Below, piece by piece: positions 34,381 through 42,385 of a stretch of 64,000 nucleotides of DNA. The stretch comes from Mycolicibacterium arenosum. Lineage in GTDB: Bacteria > Actinomycetota > Actinomycetes > Mycobacteriales > Mycobacteriaceae. The stretch spans positions 434,001 through 498,000 of the forward strand of contig NZ_JANDBD010000002.1 in NCBI RefSeq assembly GCF_024320865.1. The letters run 5' to 3'. The notes under the pieces were generated by a model that saw only the letters and a program-made list of their open reading frames with translations, had not been told where the DNA came from and ran no database searches. The stretch's first letter is position 1, and every line of letters begins with the position of its first letter. Both the position numbers and the translations under genes were made by a program.

Positions 34381-34820
34381 CACGGTCGGAAGGTGAGTAC
34401 GAGCTCGTCAATCGGGCAGCGAGGATTCTGCGCGTGGTGCCCGAACCGGGCTGGCAGGCGATCGAACGCGACGTCATCGCCGCGGTCCGCACCACGCCGC
34501 GCGGGGGCTGGCCGCTCGACGTGGTCGATCCCGAGCCCGGCGGCGCACGGGGAGTGCTCCGAGTCAGCGATCTGGCGCTGACGAACCTGTTGAGCCGGGC
34601 CCTGCGAGGCGGCCTCGACTACAAGGTCACCGACATCCGAGCGCAATCGAGAGACGGTGCACTGCTTGATGTTTCGATCGATCTGAGCTGCCGCTACCTG
34701 GCCGACGCCCAGGGCGCGGCGCTTCGGGTTCGGGAACGGTGCGCGGCCGTCGTCGCCGACGTCATCGGTGACGTCGCCGACGCGACGATCACCGTCACCG
34801 TGACCGACGTGCACCGCTGA
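34371..34820 (+). CDS. Asp23-like protein coupled to the ECF sigma factor
   Basis: 149 residues from ATG 34371, inside the sigma coding end. Seen: GEYELVNRAARILRVVPEPG, LRVSDLALTNLLSRALRGGL, and a closing domain with LLDVSIDLSCRYLADAQGAA, VRERCAAVVADVIGDV and ITVTVTDVHR, which repeats the Asp23 strand-helix-strand order. Its position is where an anti-sigma factor usually sits, so it may modulate the sigma factor. That is inference. Confidence 0.68.
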   Translation: MALARSEGEYELVNRAARILRVVPEPGWQAIERDVIAAVRTTPRGGWPLDVVDPEPGGARGVLRVSDLALTNLLSRALRGGLDYKVTDIRAQSRDGALLDVSIDLSCRYLADAQGAALRVRERCAAVVADVIGDVADATITVTVTDVHR

Positions 34821-34906
34821 CGAGCAGGTCGGCGCCTCTTCGCTCGCGAGACTGAATCTGCCGACGCTGGGCCGGGTTTCGCGTCGTCGGATTCCGAGTC
34901 GCGAGC

Positions 34907-35572
34907 TCAGACCCGACTGGCCGCGTAAGTCGCCGCCTGATCGACCATGCCGTTTCTCGAGTAGCTGCTGTGCGCCGAACCGTCGCCGCCGTCACTGCAG
35001 ATCGGGTCGCCGGGCGCGCACAGTTCGATCGTCTTCGCCGCGTACGCCGGGCCGACGCTGACCGGTGGCTGGCCGATGAGGTCCATGAACTCGGGGTCGG
35101 GCTTGCCGAGCAGCACGACAGCAGCCACCTTGTCGGCGACGGCCGCTGGCATCGGCTCCGGCACTTCGGCGGGGTCGACGCCGCCCGGCACGGCATTGGC
35201 GGTCGTGAACCCGATGACCGCGGCGCCCTGCGAATAGCCGCCGAGCACCAGCTTGGTGTTCGGGCAGCGGGTCGCGACGTCCTCGATGTGATCGGCCGCG
35301 TCGCGGATGCCGTCGACCGCCGTCGGGAAATCGGTGCTCGCCGGGTACACCACGGCGTACGCGTTGACGGCTTTATCGCTGAGCTTCGACCGCAGCGCGC
35401 TCACGAAGTCATCGCCGATGCCTCCGAAACCCTGCGGGGCGAAGGTGCCGCGCGCGAACACTGCTTCGACGTCGGCGCACGGTGCGGCGATCGCCACGGG
35501 CATCGACGTCAGCAGCGCGGCGGCGGCGGTGACGGTGCCGACGAGGCCGATACAGCGCAGTCCGTTCATCAC
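34907..35572 (-). CDS. Secreted cutinase-family esterase (CULP)
   Basis: 221 residues. Signal peptide 1-29 (CIGLVGTVTAAAALLTSM, cleavage after AIA). The alpha/beta hydrolase has nucleophile GYSQG near residue 115, Asp in CAPGDPIC and His in GSAHSSY. Cysteines are placed as in fungal cutinases (PCADVEAVFARGT). Hydrolyses lipid or polyester esters outside the cell. Monocistronic. Confidence 0.93.
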   Translation of the reverse strand: MMNGLRCIGLVGTVTAAAALLTSMPVAIAAPCADVEAVFARGTFAPQGFGGIGDDFVSALRSKLSDKAVNAYAVVYPASTDFPTAVDGIRDAADHIEDVATRCPNTKLVLGGYSQGAAVIGFTTANAVPGGVDPAEVPEPMPAAVADKVAAVVLLGKPDPEFMDLIGQPPVSVGPAYAAKTIELCAPGDPICSDGGDGSAHSSYSRNGMVDQAATYAASRV

Positions 35573-35640
35573 TCCACAGTGGCATACGACGCCCTCGAAT
35601 TCAGGTGACGATCTGCGAACGTGCCCGCTACCTTCGCGGC

Positions 35641-36216
35641 ATGCCCCTGCAGAACCGGGTGACGCCTCGGGGTGAGCTGATCGCCGCCACCGCGCGTGGG
35701 ATGTACATGGGAAACCGCGGCCGATTACACGATGATCAGCGGCGCATCGTGCGCGCGGCGAACTCGATGCTCTGGATCATCTGCGTGCTCGACTTCAAAG
35801 GACGCCGTCGCGAGGTGATGACGCCCGGCCGCTACACCGAACTGTTCTTCCTCGACGAGGCAGTTGCGCTGGCGGCGGGCCATCGACCGTGCGCCGAATG
35901 CCGACGCTCCGACTACCGGGCCTACCTGCAAGCGGTGCGGATCTCGGGCGCACCCGAACTGAACGAGCGGCTACGCGAATCCCGCGATGCGGATCGCATC
36001 ATCCGCGACGTCGACGCGCTGCCCGACGGCGTGTTCGTCTTGGTGGACGACCAGCCGCGGTTGAAATGGCAAGGCGCGCTGCGCCGTTGGACGCCAGCGG
36101 GCTACGTCGATCCGGTGCCGGTGTCGGGAGTGGCGCCGGTGGTGACGCCCGACCTGTCCGTCACCGCGCTGCGTAACGGGTACCGGCCCGTCGTACACCC
36201 CTCGGTCGGAGCCTGA
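35641..36216 (+). CDS. Conserved protein with Ada-like HxPCxxC motif
   Basis: 191 residues from ATG 35641. The centre holds GHRPCAECRRSDYRAYLQA near residues 78-96, similar to the Cys-rich metal site of Ada-type domains, preceded by RGRLHDDQRRIVR and a WIICVLDFKGRRRE strand. The C-terminal part (PRLKWQGALRRWTPAGY) looks like a small beta domain. I recognise a conserved family without a function. A zinc-binding or DNA-lesion role is only suggested by the motif. Confidence 0.65.
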   Translation: MPLQNRVTPRGELIAATARGMYMGNRGRLHDDQRRIVRAANSMLWIICVLDFKGRRREVMTPGRYTELFFLDEAVALAAGHRPCAECRRSDYRAYLQAVRISGAPELNERLRESRDADRIIRDVDALPDGVFVLVDDQPRLKWQGALRRWTPAGYVDPVPVSGVAPVVTPDLSVTALRNGYRPVVHPSVGA

Positions 36217-36217
36217 G

Positions 36218-37432
36218 TCAGCGGCTTCGTCGCTGCAGCAGCACCGACAGGGTCAGCACCACGATCCCGGCGACCGCGAGCACCGCGCCGGTGGCGGCGG
36301 GTGCGGTGTAGCCGTAGCCCGCGGCGATGACGACGCCGCCGATCCACGCGCCGGTCGCATTGGCGAAGTTGAACGCCGAGTGCATCAGTGCTGCCGCCAG
36401 CGATTGCGCGTCCTGCGCCACGTCCATCAGCCGGGACTGCAGCGCGGGCGCGATGGACGAGCCCACGGCACCGATGCAGAACAGTCCGACCAGCGCCGTC
36501 CACGGGTTGTGCGCTGCGGCGACGAAGGCCGCCAGCACCACGGCGAGCGCGGCGAGCGAGGTGTAGAGCCAACCGATCACCGACTTGTCGGCCATCTTGC
36601 CGCCGACCAGGTTGCCGATGACCATGCCGACGCCGAAGACCATGAGCGCCAGGGGGATCAGATCGCGGGACAGTCCCGCGACGTCGGTCAGCGTGGTCGA
36701 CACGTAGGTGTACACCGCGAACATGCCGCCGAACCCGATCATGCCGACGAGTAGCGCGAGCAGTACCTGCGGGCGCTTGAGCGCGCCGAGTTCGGTGAGC
36801 GGGCTCGTCACGTGCATCGTGTTCATGGTCGGCAGCCAGAACCAGATCGCCGTCAGCGTCACCAGGCCCACCGCGACGACGAGTCCGAACGCGCTGCGCC
36901 AGCCGAAGTGCTGTCCCAACCACGACGCCACCGGCACGCCGAGCACCGTGGCGACCGTGAGACCGGTCAGCACGTGCGCGACGGCCTTGGCCCGGTTCTG
37001 CGGGCCCATCAGGTGCGCCGCCACCAGTGCGGCGATGCCGAAGTACGCGCCGTGCGGCAGGCCCGCGATGAACCGCGCCGCCATCAGCGTGCCGTAGGTG
37101 GGCGCGAAGATGCTGGCCAGGTTGCCGAGCGTGAAGACCACCATCAGGCCCAGCAGCAGCGTCTTGCGGGGTACCCGCGCGGTGAGCGCGGCGATGAGGG
37201 GTGCTCCCACGACGACACCCAGCGCGTACGCCGAGATGACGTGACCGGCCGTGGGCTCGGTGATGTCGAGGCTGGCGGCGATGTCGGGCAGGAGGCCCAT
37301 CGCGACGAACTCGGTGGTGCCGATGCCGAATCCGCCCACGGCCAGGGCGAATACGGCCAGCCACCGGATGGTGGGGTCGGGCGCGACCACCGCTGAGGGT
37401 CGCGTGGGCCGGGTGGGCACGGTTCGAGTCAC
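36218..37432 (-). CDS. MFS transporter, DHA1 sugar/drug efflux type
   Basis: 404 residues, twelve transmembrane helices. The N-terminal FGIGTTEFVAMGLLPDIA is typical of AraJ/YdhP-like arabinose-efflux permeases, as are ISAYALGVVVGAPLIAALTA and AARFIAGLPHGAYFG. Start GTG 37432. Divergent from a ROK regulator 100 bp away, which probably controls it. The substrate is unknown. Confidence 0.9.
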   Translation of the reverse strand: MTRTVPTRPTRPSAVVAPDPTIRWLAVFALAVGGFGIGTTEFVAMGLLPDIAASLDITEPTAGHVISAYALGVVVGAPLIAALTARVPRKTLLLGLMVVFTLGNLASIFAPTYGTLMAARFIAGLPHGAYFGIAALVAAHLMGPQNRAKAVAHVLTGLTVATVLGVPVASWLGQHFGWRSAFGLVVAVGLVTLTAIWFWLPTMNTMHVTSPLTELGALKRPQVLLALLVGMIGFGGMFAVYTYVSTTLTDVAGLSRDLIPLALMVFGVGMVIGNLVGGKMADKSVIGWLYTSLAALAVVLAAFVAAAHNPWTALVGLFCIGAVGSSIAPALQSRLMDVAQDAQSLAAALMHSAFNFANATGAWIGGVVIAAGYGYTAPAATGAVLAVAGIVVLTLSVLLQRRSR

Positions 37433-37532
37433 GTGCACAACGGTAGGTCCACTTAAGCAGGAATGTAAAACGACTTTTGCATTTTCAGGGCGAAAGTGGC
37501 GGAGCTTACGATTTCCGTGTTCAATCGATCCC

Positions 37533-38690
37533 ATGGCCAGCGCCGGCGACGTCTTCGTCCTGATCAGGGAGTTGCGTGACACCACGCGCACCGAACTCGG
37601 CCAGTTGACCGGACTCTCCCGCACCGCCGTGGCATCCAGAGTGGCGTCGCTCACCGAGCTCGGTCTGGTCGCCGAAAGCGAGCAGGCGGCGTCGACCGGT
37701 GGTCGCCCGGCCACCATGCTGACGTTCGACGCGGACGCGGGCATCGTGCTGTGCGTCGCGATCGGCATCAGCCGGACGCGGATGGCGGTGTGCAACCTCG
37801 CGGGCGAGGTCATCGCCACCAGCGATATCGAGCAGGAGGTCGCGCTGGGCCCGGACGACCTCATGCCCGACGTCGTCAAGCGGCTCGACGTGCTGCTGCA
37901 GGAGCACCCCGACGTGCCGGTCTACGGCGTCGGTCTCAGCCTGCCCGGCCCCGTCGATCGGGTGCGCGGCTGCAGCCGCGATTCGCCGATCCTGCGCGGC
38001 TGGGACGGTGTCGAGCTGCGGCCCTACTTCGGCGAACTGCTGTCGGGGGTGCCCGTTCTGATGGACAACGACGCCAATGCGATCGCCATCGGCGAGCGCG
38101 GCGGGGAGCTGGAGCGCCTGGACGACCTCCTGGTGCTCAAGGCGTCCACCGGCCTGGGGGCCGGCATCATCTCCGGCGGGGTGCTGCAGCGTGGCGCCGC
38201 GGAGGCGGCGGGCGAGTTCGGGCACAACAAAACCCCTGCGGCGGAAGGGCTTCCGTGCCGCTGCGGCGACACGGGGTGCCTCGAGGCCGTCGCGGGCGGC
38301 TGGGCGCTGGTGCACCGGCTGCAACAGCAGGGCCGCGACGTCCGGCACATGCGCGACGTCGTCGAGCTCGTCCACGCCGGCGACCCCGAGGCACGGCGCA
38401 TGGTCCGCGACAGCGGGCGCCACGTCGGCGAGGTGGTCGCCGCGGCGGTCAACCTGCTCAACCCGGCCGTCCTCGTCATCGCAGGCGACATGGCGGCGGC
38501 CTACGACGTGTTCGTCGCCGGTCTTCGCGAAACTCTTTACCGCAACGCCTCGGCGATGGCCACGCGCCGGCTCGACGTGGTGGCCGCCGCGCACGGCGGG
38601 CACTCGGCGGTGATCGGAACGGCCGCGATGGTGCTCGACGAGGTGCTGAGTGTTCACGCGGTGGACCAGTTGGTGTCGGCGAAGGTGTGA
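37533..38690 (+). CDS. ROK-family transcriptional repressor
   Basis: 385 residues. Winged helix at 5-60 (TRTELGQLTGLSRTAVASRV). The ROK sugar-binding domain has GVGLSLPGPVDR, LMDNDANAIAIGE, TGLGAGIISGG, and the zinc site GHNKTP with CRCGDTGCLE. ATG 37533 starts just at the conserved N-terminus. NagC/XylR-like repressor for a sugar or amino-sugar response. The divergent MFS gene is the natural target. Confidence 0.9.
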   Translation: MASAGDVFVLIRELRDTTRTELGQLTGLSRTAVASRVASLTELGLVAESEQAASTGGRPATMLTFDADAGIVLCVAIGISRTRMAVCNLAGEVIATSDIEQEVALGPDDLMPDVVKRLDVLLQEHPDVPVYGVGLSLPGPVDRVRGCSRDSPILRGWDGVELRPYFGELLSGVPVLMDNDANAIAIGERGGELERLDDLLVLKASTGLGAGIISGGVLQRGAAEAAGEFGHNKTPAAEGLPCRCGDTGCLEAVAGGWALVHRLQQQGRDVRHMRDVVELVHAGDPEARRMVRDSGRHVGEVVAAAVNLLNPAVLVIAGDMAAAYDVFVAGLRETLYRNASAMATRRLDVVAAAHGGHSAVIGTAAMVLDEVLSVHAVDQLVSAKV

Positions 38691-38766
38691 CGTAGGCGTC
38701 AATACGAGGACTAGCATCGCGTGCGGACGTCCGGAAGGCGGCGTTGACGACACGTGAGGCGGGCCC

Positions 38767-40257
38767 ATGGCTGACAAACCCAACATCCTGATCATCTGGG
38801 GCGACGATATCGGCCAGACCAATCTGAGCTGTTACAGCAACGGGGTGATGGGTTACCGCACCCGCAACATCGACCGGATCGCGACCGAGGGCGCGATGTT
38901 CACCGACTACTACGGCGAGCAGAGTTGTACCGCGGGACGCGCCGCGTTCATCACCGGACAGAATCCCTATCGCACCGGGCTCACGAAGGTCGGCTTGCCG
39001 GGCGCACCGATCGGGCTGCAGGCCGAGGATCCGACCATCGCCACCGCGCTCAAGGCGCAGGGCTACGCGACCGGACAGTTCGGTAAGAACCACCTCGGCG
39101 ACCGCGACGAGTTCCTGCCCACCATGCACGGCTTCGACGAGTTCTTCGGCAACCTGTATCACCTCAACGCCGAAGAGGAACCGGAGAACGTCGACTACCC
39201 GAAGGATCCGGAGTTCAGGAAGAAGTTCGGCCCCCGCGGCGTGCTGCACACCTGGGCGAACGGTGACGGCACGCAGCGCATCGAGGACACCGGCCCGCTG
39301 ACCAAGAAGCGGATGGAGACCTGCGACGACGAATTCCGCGACGCGGCAATCGACTTCATCAAGCGCCAGCACGACGCCGAGACCCCGTTCTTCGTCTGGT
39401 TCAACTCGACGCACATGCACTTCCGCACCCACCCGAAGCCCGAGAGCGTCGGCCGCGCGGGCAGGTGGCAGTCCGAGTACCACGACACCATGCTCGACCA
39501 CGACGACGTCGTCGGCGACCTGCTGAACCTGCTCGACGAGTTGGGCATCGCCGATGACACGATCGTCATGTACTCCACCGATAACGGCCCCCACATGAAC
39601 AGCTGGCCGGACGCCGGCATGACACCGTTCCGCAACGAGAAGAACTCGAACTGGGAAGGCGCGTACCGGGTTCCGGCGCTGGTTCGCTGGCCGAACCGCA
39701 TCAAGGCGGGCAGCGTGCTCAACGGCATCGTCAGCCACAACGACTGGTTCGTGACGCTTCTGGCGGCCGCCGGGGTGCCCGACATCGCCGAGAAGCTGCG
39801 CGCGGGAACGGAGTTGAACGGCACGACGTACAAGGTGCACCTCGACGGACACAACCAGCTGCCGTACTTCACCGGCGAGGTCGACGAGAGCCCGCGCAAG
39901 TACTTCTTCTACGTCTCCGACGACGGCGACCTGACCGCGCTCCGCTTCGACAACTGGAAGGTCGTGTTCATGGAGCAGCGCGCTGTGGGAACGCTGCGGA
40001 TCTGGCTGGAGCCCTACGTCGAACTGCGCGCACCGAAGCTGTTCAACCTGCGCACCGACCCATACGAGCGTGCCGACATCACGTCGAACACCTACTTCGA
40101 CTGGATGCTCGACCGCATCTACCTGTTCACGCCGGCGCAGGCGTTCGTCGCCGAGATGCTGCAGACCCTCGTCGAGTTCCCGCAACGGCAGAAGTCGGCG
40201 ACCTTCAACCTCGAGCAGGTGATGGCGAAGCTGCAGAAGGGCCTTCCGGACTACTAG
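38767..40257 (+). CDS. Type I arylsulfatase
   Basis: 496 residues. Metal-binding Asp pair in IIWGDDIGQ. The formylglycine motif C-T-A-G-R has Cys54 in EQSCTAGRAAFITGQ, to be oxidised by a formylglycine-generating enzyme encoded elsewhere. Further motifs are GKNHLGD and STDNGPHMN. No signal peptide, so it probably acts in the cytoplasm, as many mycobacterial sulfatases do. Releases sulfate from sulfate esters. The stop overlaps the convergent LLM gene. Confidence 0.92.
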   Translation: MADKPNILIIWGDDIGQTNLSCYSNGVMGYRTRNIDRIATEGAMFTDYYGEQSCTAGRAAFITGQNPYRTGLTKVGLPGAPIGLQAEDPTIATALKAQGYATGQFGKNHLGDRDEFLPTMHGFDEFFGNLYHLNAEEEPENVDYPKDPEFRKKFGPRGVLHTWANGDGTQRIEDTGPLTKKRMETCDDEFRDAAIDFIKRQHDAETPFFVWFNSTHMHFRTHPKPESVGRAGRWQSEYHDTMLDHDDVVGDLLNLLDELGIADDTIVMYSTDNGPHMNSWPDAGMTPFRNEKNSNWEGAYRVPALVRWPNRIKAGSVLNGIVSHNDWFVTLLAAAGVPDIAEKLRAGTELNGTTYKVHLDGHNQLPYFTGEVDESPRKYFFYVSDDGDLTALRFDNWKVVFMEQRAVGTLRIWLEPYVELRAPKLFNLRTDPYERADITSNTYFDWMLDRIYLFTPAQAFVAEMLQTLVEFPQRQKSATFNLEQVMAKLQKGLPDY

Positions 40258-41135
40258 CCGTTCGCCTTCGCGATCACGTTCTCGGCGAACCACTCCAGGT
40301 TGCGGATCTTGTCGTCGAGCGGCTCGGTGTCCTGTCCCATGATGTACGGGATCCGGAAGCCGACGATGACGTCGGTGACGCCCTTGTCCTCGAGGCGCTT
40401 GACGCCGTCGAGGGTGAACCCGTCGATCGAGATGACGTGGATCTGGAACTCGTCGGCCAGTCCGATGCGCTCCTCTTCCTCCCGGTACTTGGCGAGCTTG
40501 GCCAGCAGCGGGTCGAGTTCGGCGGGGTCGCCGCCACCGTGCATCCAGCCGTCGTTGCGGGCGGCGCGCTTGAGTGCGGCGTCGGCGTGGCCGCCGATGA
40601 GGATCGGGATCGGCTTGCTCGGCGCGGGTGTCATCTTGAACGTCGGGAAGTCGTAGAACTCGCCGTGGTATTCGAAGTAGTCCCCGGACGTCAGGCCGCG
40701 GATGACGTCGATGCACTCGTCCATCCGCTTGCCGCGCCGCGCGAACGGCACGCCCATGATGTCGTAGTCCTCGGGCCACGGGCTGGTGCCGACGCCGAGG
40801 TTGAGGCGGTTGTCGAACATCGCCGCGAGCGAGCCGGCCTGCTTGGCGACCAGGGCGGGCGGGCGGATCGGCAGCTTGAGCACGAAGATGTTGAAGTGCA
40901 GCTTCGTCGTCACCGCGGACAGCGCGCCGATCAGGGCGAACGTCTCGATGAACGCCTTGCCGTCCAGGAACTCGCGGTTCCCGTCCTCGGTGTACGGATA
41001 CTTGGAGTCCGAAACCTCGGGATACGCGACGCTGTCCGCGATGGTCATCCCGTGATACCCGGCCTCGTCGGCGGCCTTGGCCAACGGGATGTAGTACTTG
41101 GGATCGGTCATGGCTTCCGCATAGGTGAACCGCAT
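40254..41135 (-). CDS. F420-type LLM-class oxidoreductase (KstR-boxed)
   Basis: 293 residues of the luciferase-like TIM barrel: MRFTYAEAMTDPKYYIPLAK, NIFVLKLPIRPPALVAKQAG, LNLGVGTSPWPEDYDIMG, RRGKRMDECIDVIRGL and PILIGGHADAALKRAAR. F420 or FMN chemistry is expected. By order and strand it corresponds to Rv0940c of M. tuberculosis, which I recall as a member of the KstR regulon. A perfect KstR-type palindrome lies 12 bp upstream of the start. The substrate is probably a sterol- or lipid-derived compound, by inference. Confidence 0.85.
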   Translation of the reverse strand: MRFTYAEAMTDPKYYIPLAKAADEAGYHGMTIADSVAYPEVSDSKYPYTEDGNREFLDGKAFIETFALIGALSAVTTKLHFNIFVLKLPIRPPALVAKQAGSLAAMFDNRLNLGVGTSPWPEDYDIMGVPFARRGKRMDECIDVIRGLTSGDYFEYHGEFYDFPTFKMTPAPSKPIPILIGGHADAALKRAARNDGWMHGGGDPAELDPLLAKLAKYREEEERIGLADEFQIHVISIDGFTLDGVKRLEDKGVTDVIVGFRIPYIMGQDTEPLDDKIRNLEWFAENVIAKANG

Positions 41136-41144
41136 GAACCCGAT

Positions 41145-41162
41145 ACTAGAACACGTTCTAGT
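41145..41162. promoter_or_regulatory. KstR-type box ACTAGAACACGTTCTAGT
   Basis: A perfect 8-bp dyad whose core 41147-41160 matches the KstR consensus TNNAACNNGTTNNA at every fixed base. It lies 12 bp before the LLM start and 27 bp before the divergent MFS start, so it could control both. Confidence 0.82.
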
Positions 41163-41188
41163 TCTGCGATACGGAACAGGCGGGCCGG

Positions 41189-42385
41189 ATGAGCAACGTA
41201 AGTAGACCGTGGCTCACCAGGAACGTCCGGGTGCTCTCGGCGGTGTCGTTTCTGCAGGACACGGCCAGCGAACTGCTCTATCCACTACTGCCCATCTACC
41301 TGACGACGGTGCTGGGCGCGCCGCCTGCCGTGGTCGGAGCAATCGAGGGTGCGGCCGAGGGCGCGGCCGCGCTGACCAAGCTGGCCTCCGGCCCGCTCGG
41401 CGACCGCTACGCCAAGCGTCCGCTGATCGCGACCGGCTACGGGCTGGCGGCGCTCGGCAAGGTGATGGTCGCGGCGTTCGCGGCGTGGCCCGGTGTGCTG
41501 GCCGGCCGAGTCGTGGACCGACTGGGGAAGGGCCTGCGGGGTGCGCCACGCGACGCGCTGCTGGTGGCCGATGTGGACGACTCCGCCCGTGGCCGGGTGT
41601 TCGGTTTCCACCGCGCGGTGGACACCGCGGGCGCGGTCGTGGGTCCGCTGCTCGGGCTCGTCGGATACGAACTGCTCGACCACCGGATCGCGCCGCTGCT
41701 GTGGATCGCCGTGGTGCCCGCGGTGCTCAGCGTGGCGCTGGTATTCGCGACGCGGGAGAAGCGCCGCGCGGTGACGGCGGTCCGCGCGGGGATCTTCGCG
41801 CACGTGAAGGACCTGCCGGGCGGCTACTGGCGGGTGGCGGGGGTCCTGATCGCCTTCGGTGTCGTCAACTTCCCCGATGCGCTACTACTGTTGCGGCTCA
41901 ACGAGATCGGCTTCTCGGTGGTCGAGGTGATCCTGGCCTACGTCGGCTACAACGCCGTGTACGCGATCGTCAGCTATCCGGCCGGGGTGCTCGCCGACCG
42001 GCTGTCGAAGCCCCTGGTGTTCGGCATCGGAATGGTGTTCTTCGCCGTCGGCTACGGCGGGCTCGGCCTGACCGACGACACGCTGACGGCGTGGCTCCTG
42101 GTCGCCGCCTACGGTGTCTTCACCGGATGCACGGACGGGGTCGGCAAGGCGTGGATCTCATCACTGGTCGGACGCGATGTGCAGTCCAGCGCCCAGGGGG
42201 TGTTCCAGGGCGCCTCGGGCTTCGCCATCCTGATCGCCGGAGTGTGGGCCGGTCTGCTGTGGGGGGCGGACGGCGAACTGCCGCTGTTGATCTCGGGCGG
42301 CGTCGGCGCCGTCCTCGCGGTCGGGTTGATCGGGTGGGGGCTGCGTCAGCCGAAGGGCGGCGCGCCCACGCCGGTCACCGAGTAG
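41189..42385 (+). CDS. MFS transporter
   Basis: 398 residues, about twelve transmembrane helices. FLQDTASELLYPLLPIYL, EGAAEGAAALTKLASGPLGD, RVVDRLGKGLRGAPRDALL and DGVGKAWISSLVG place it in a conserved bacterial MFS subgroup of unknown substrate. It shares the KstR-type box with the divergent LLM gene. The last 40 bp overlap the end of the convergent diiron oxygenase. Confidence 0.88.
   Translation: MSNVSRPWLTRNVRVLSAVSFLQDTASELLYPLLPIYLTTVLGAPPAVVGAIEGAAEGAAALTKLASGPLGDRYAKRPLIATGYGLAALGKVMVAAFAAWPGVLAGRVVDRLGKGLRGAPRDALLVADVDDSARGRVFGFHRAVDTAGAVVGPLLGLVGYELLDHRIAPLLWIAVVPAVLSVALVFATREKRRAVTAVRAGIFAHVKDLPGGYWRVAGVLIAFGVVNFPDALLLLRLNEIGFSVVEVILAYVGYNAVYAIVSYPAGVLADRLSKPLVFGIGMVFFAVGYGGLGLTDDTLTAWLLVAAYGVFTGCTDGVGKAWISSLVGRDVQSSAQGVFQGASGFAILIAGVWAGLLWGADGELPLLISGGVGAVLAVGLIGWGLRQPKGGAPTPVTE

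Noticed and set aside
38476..40779. 767-codon open frame antisense to the arylsulfatase
   Set aside because: Overlaps a well-supported sulfatase and LLM gene and shows no family features.
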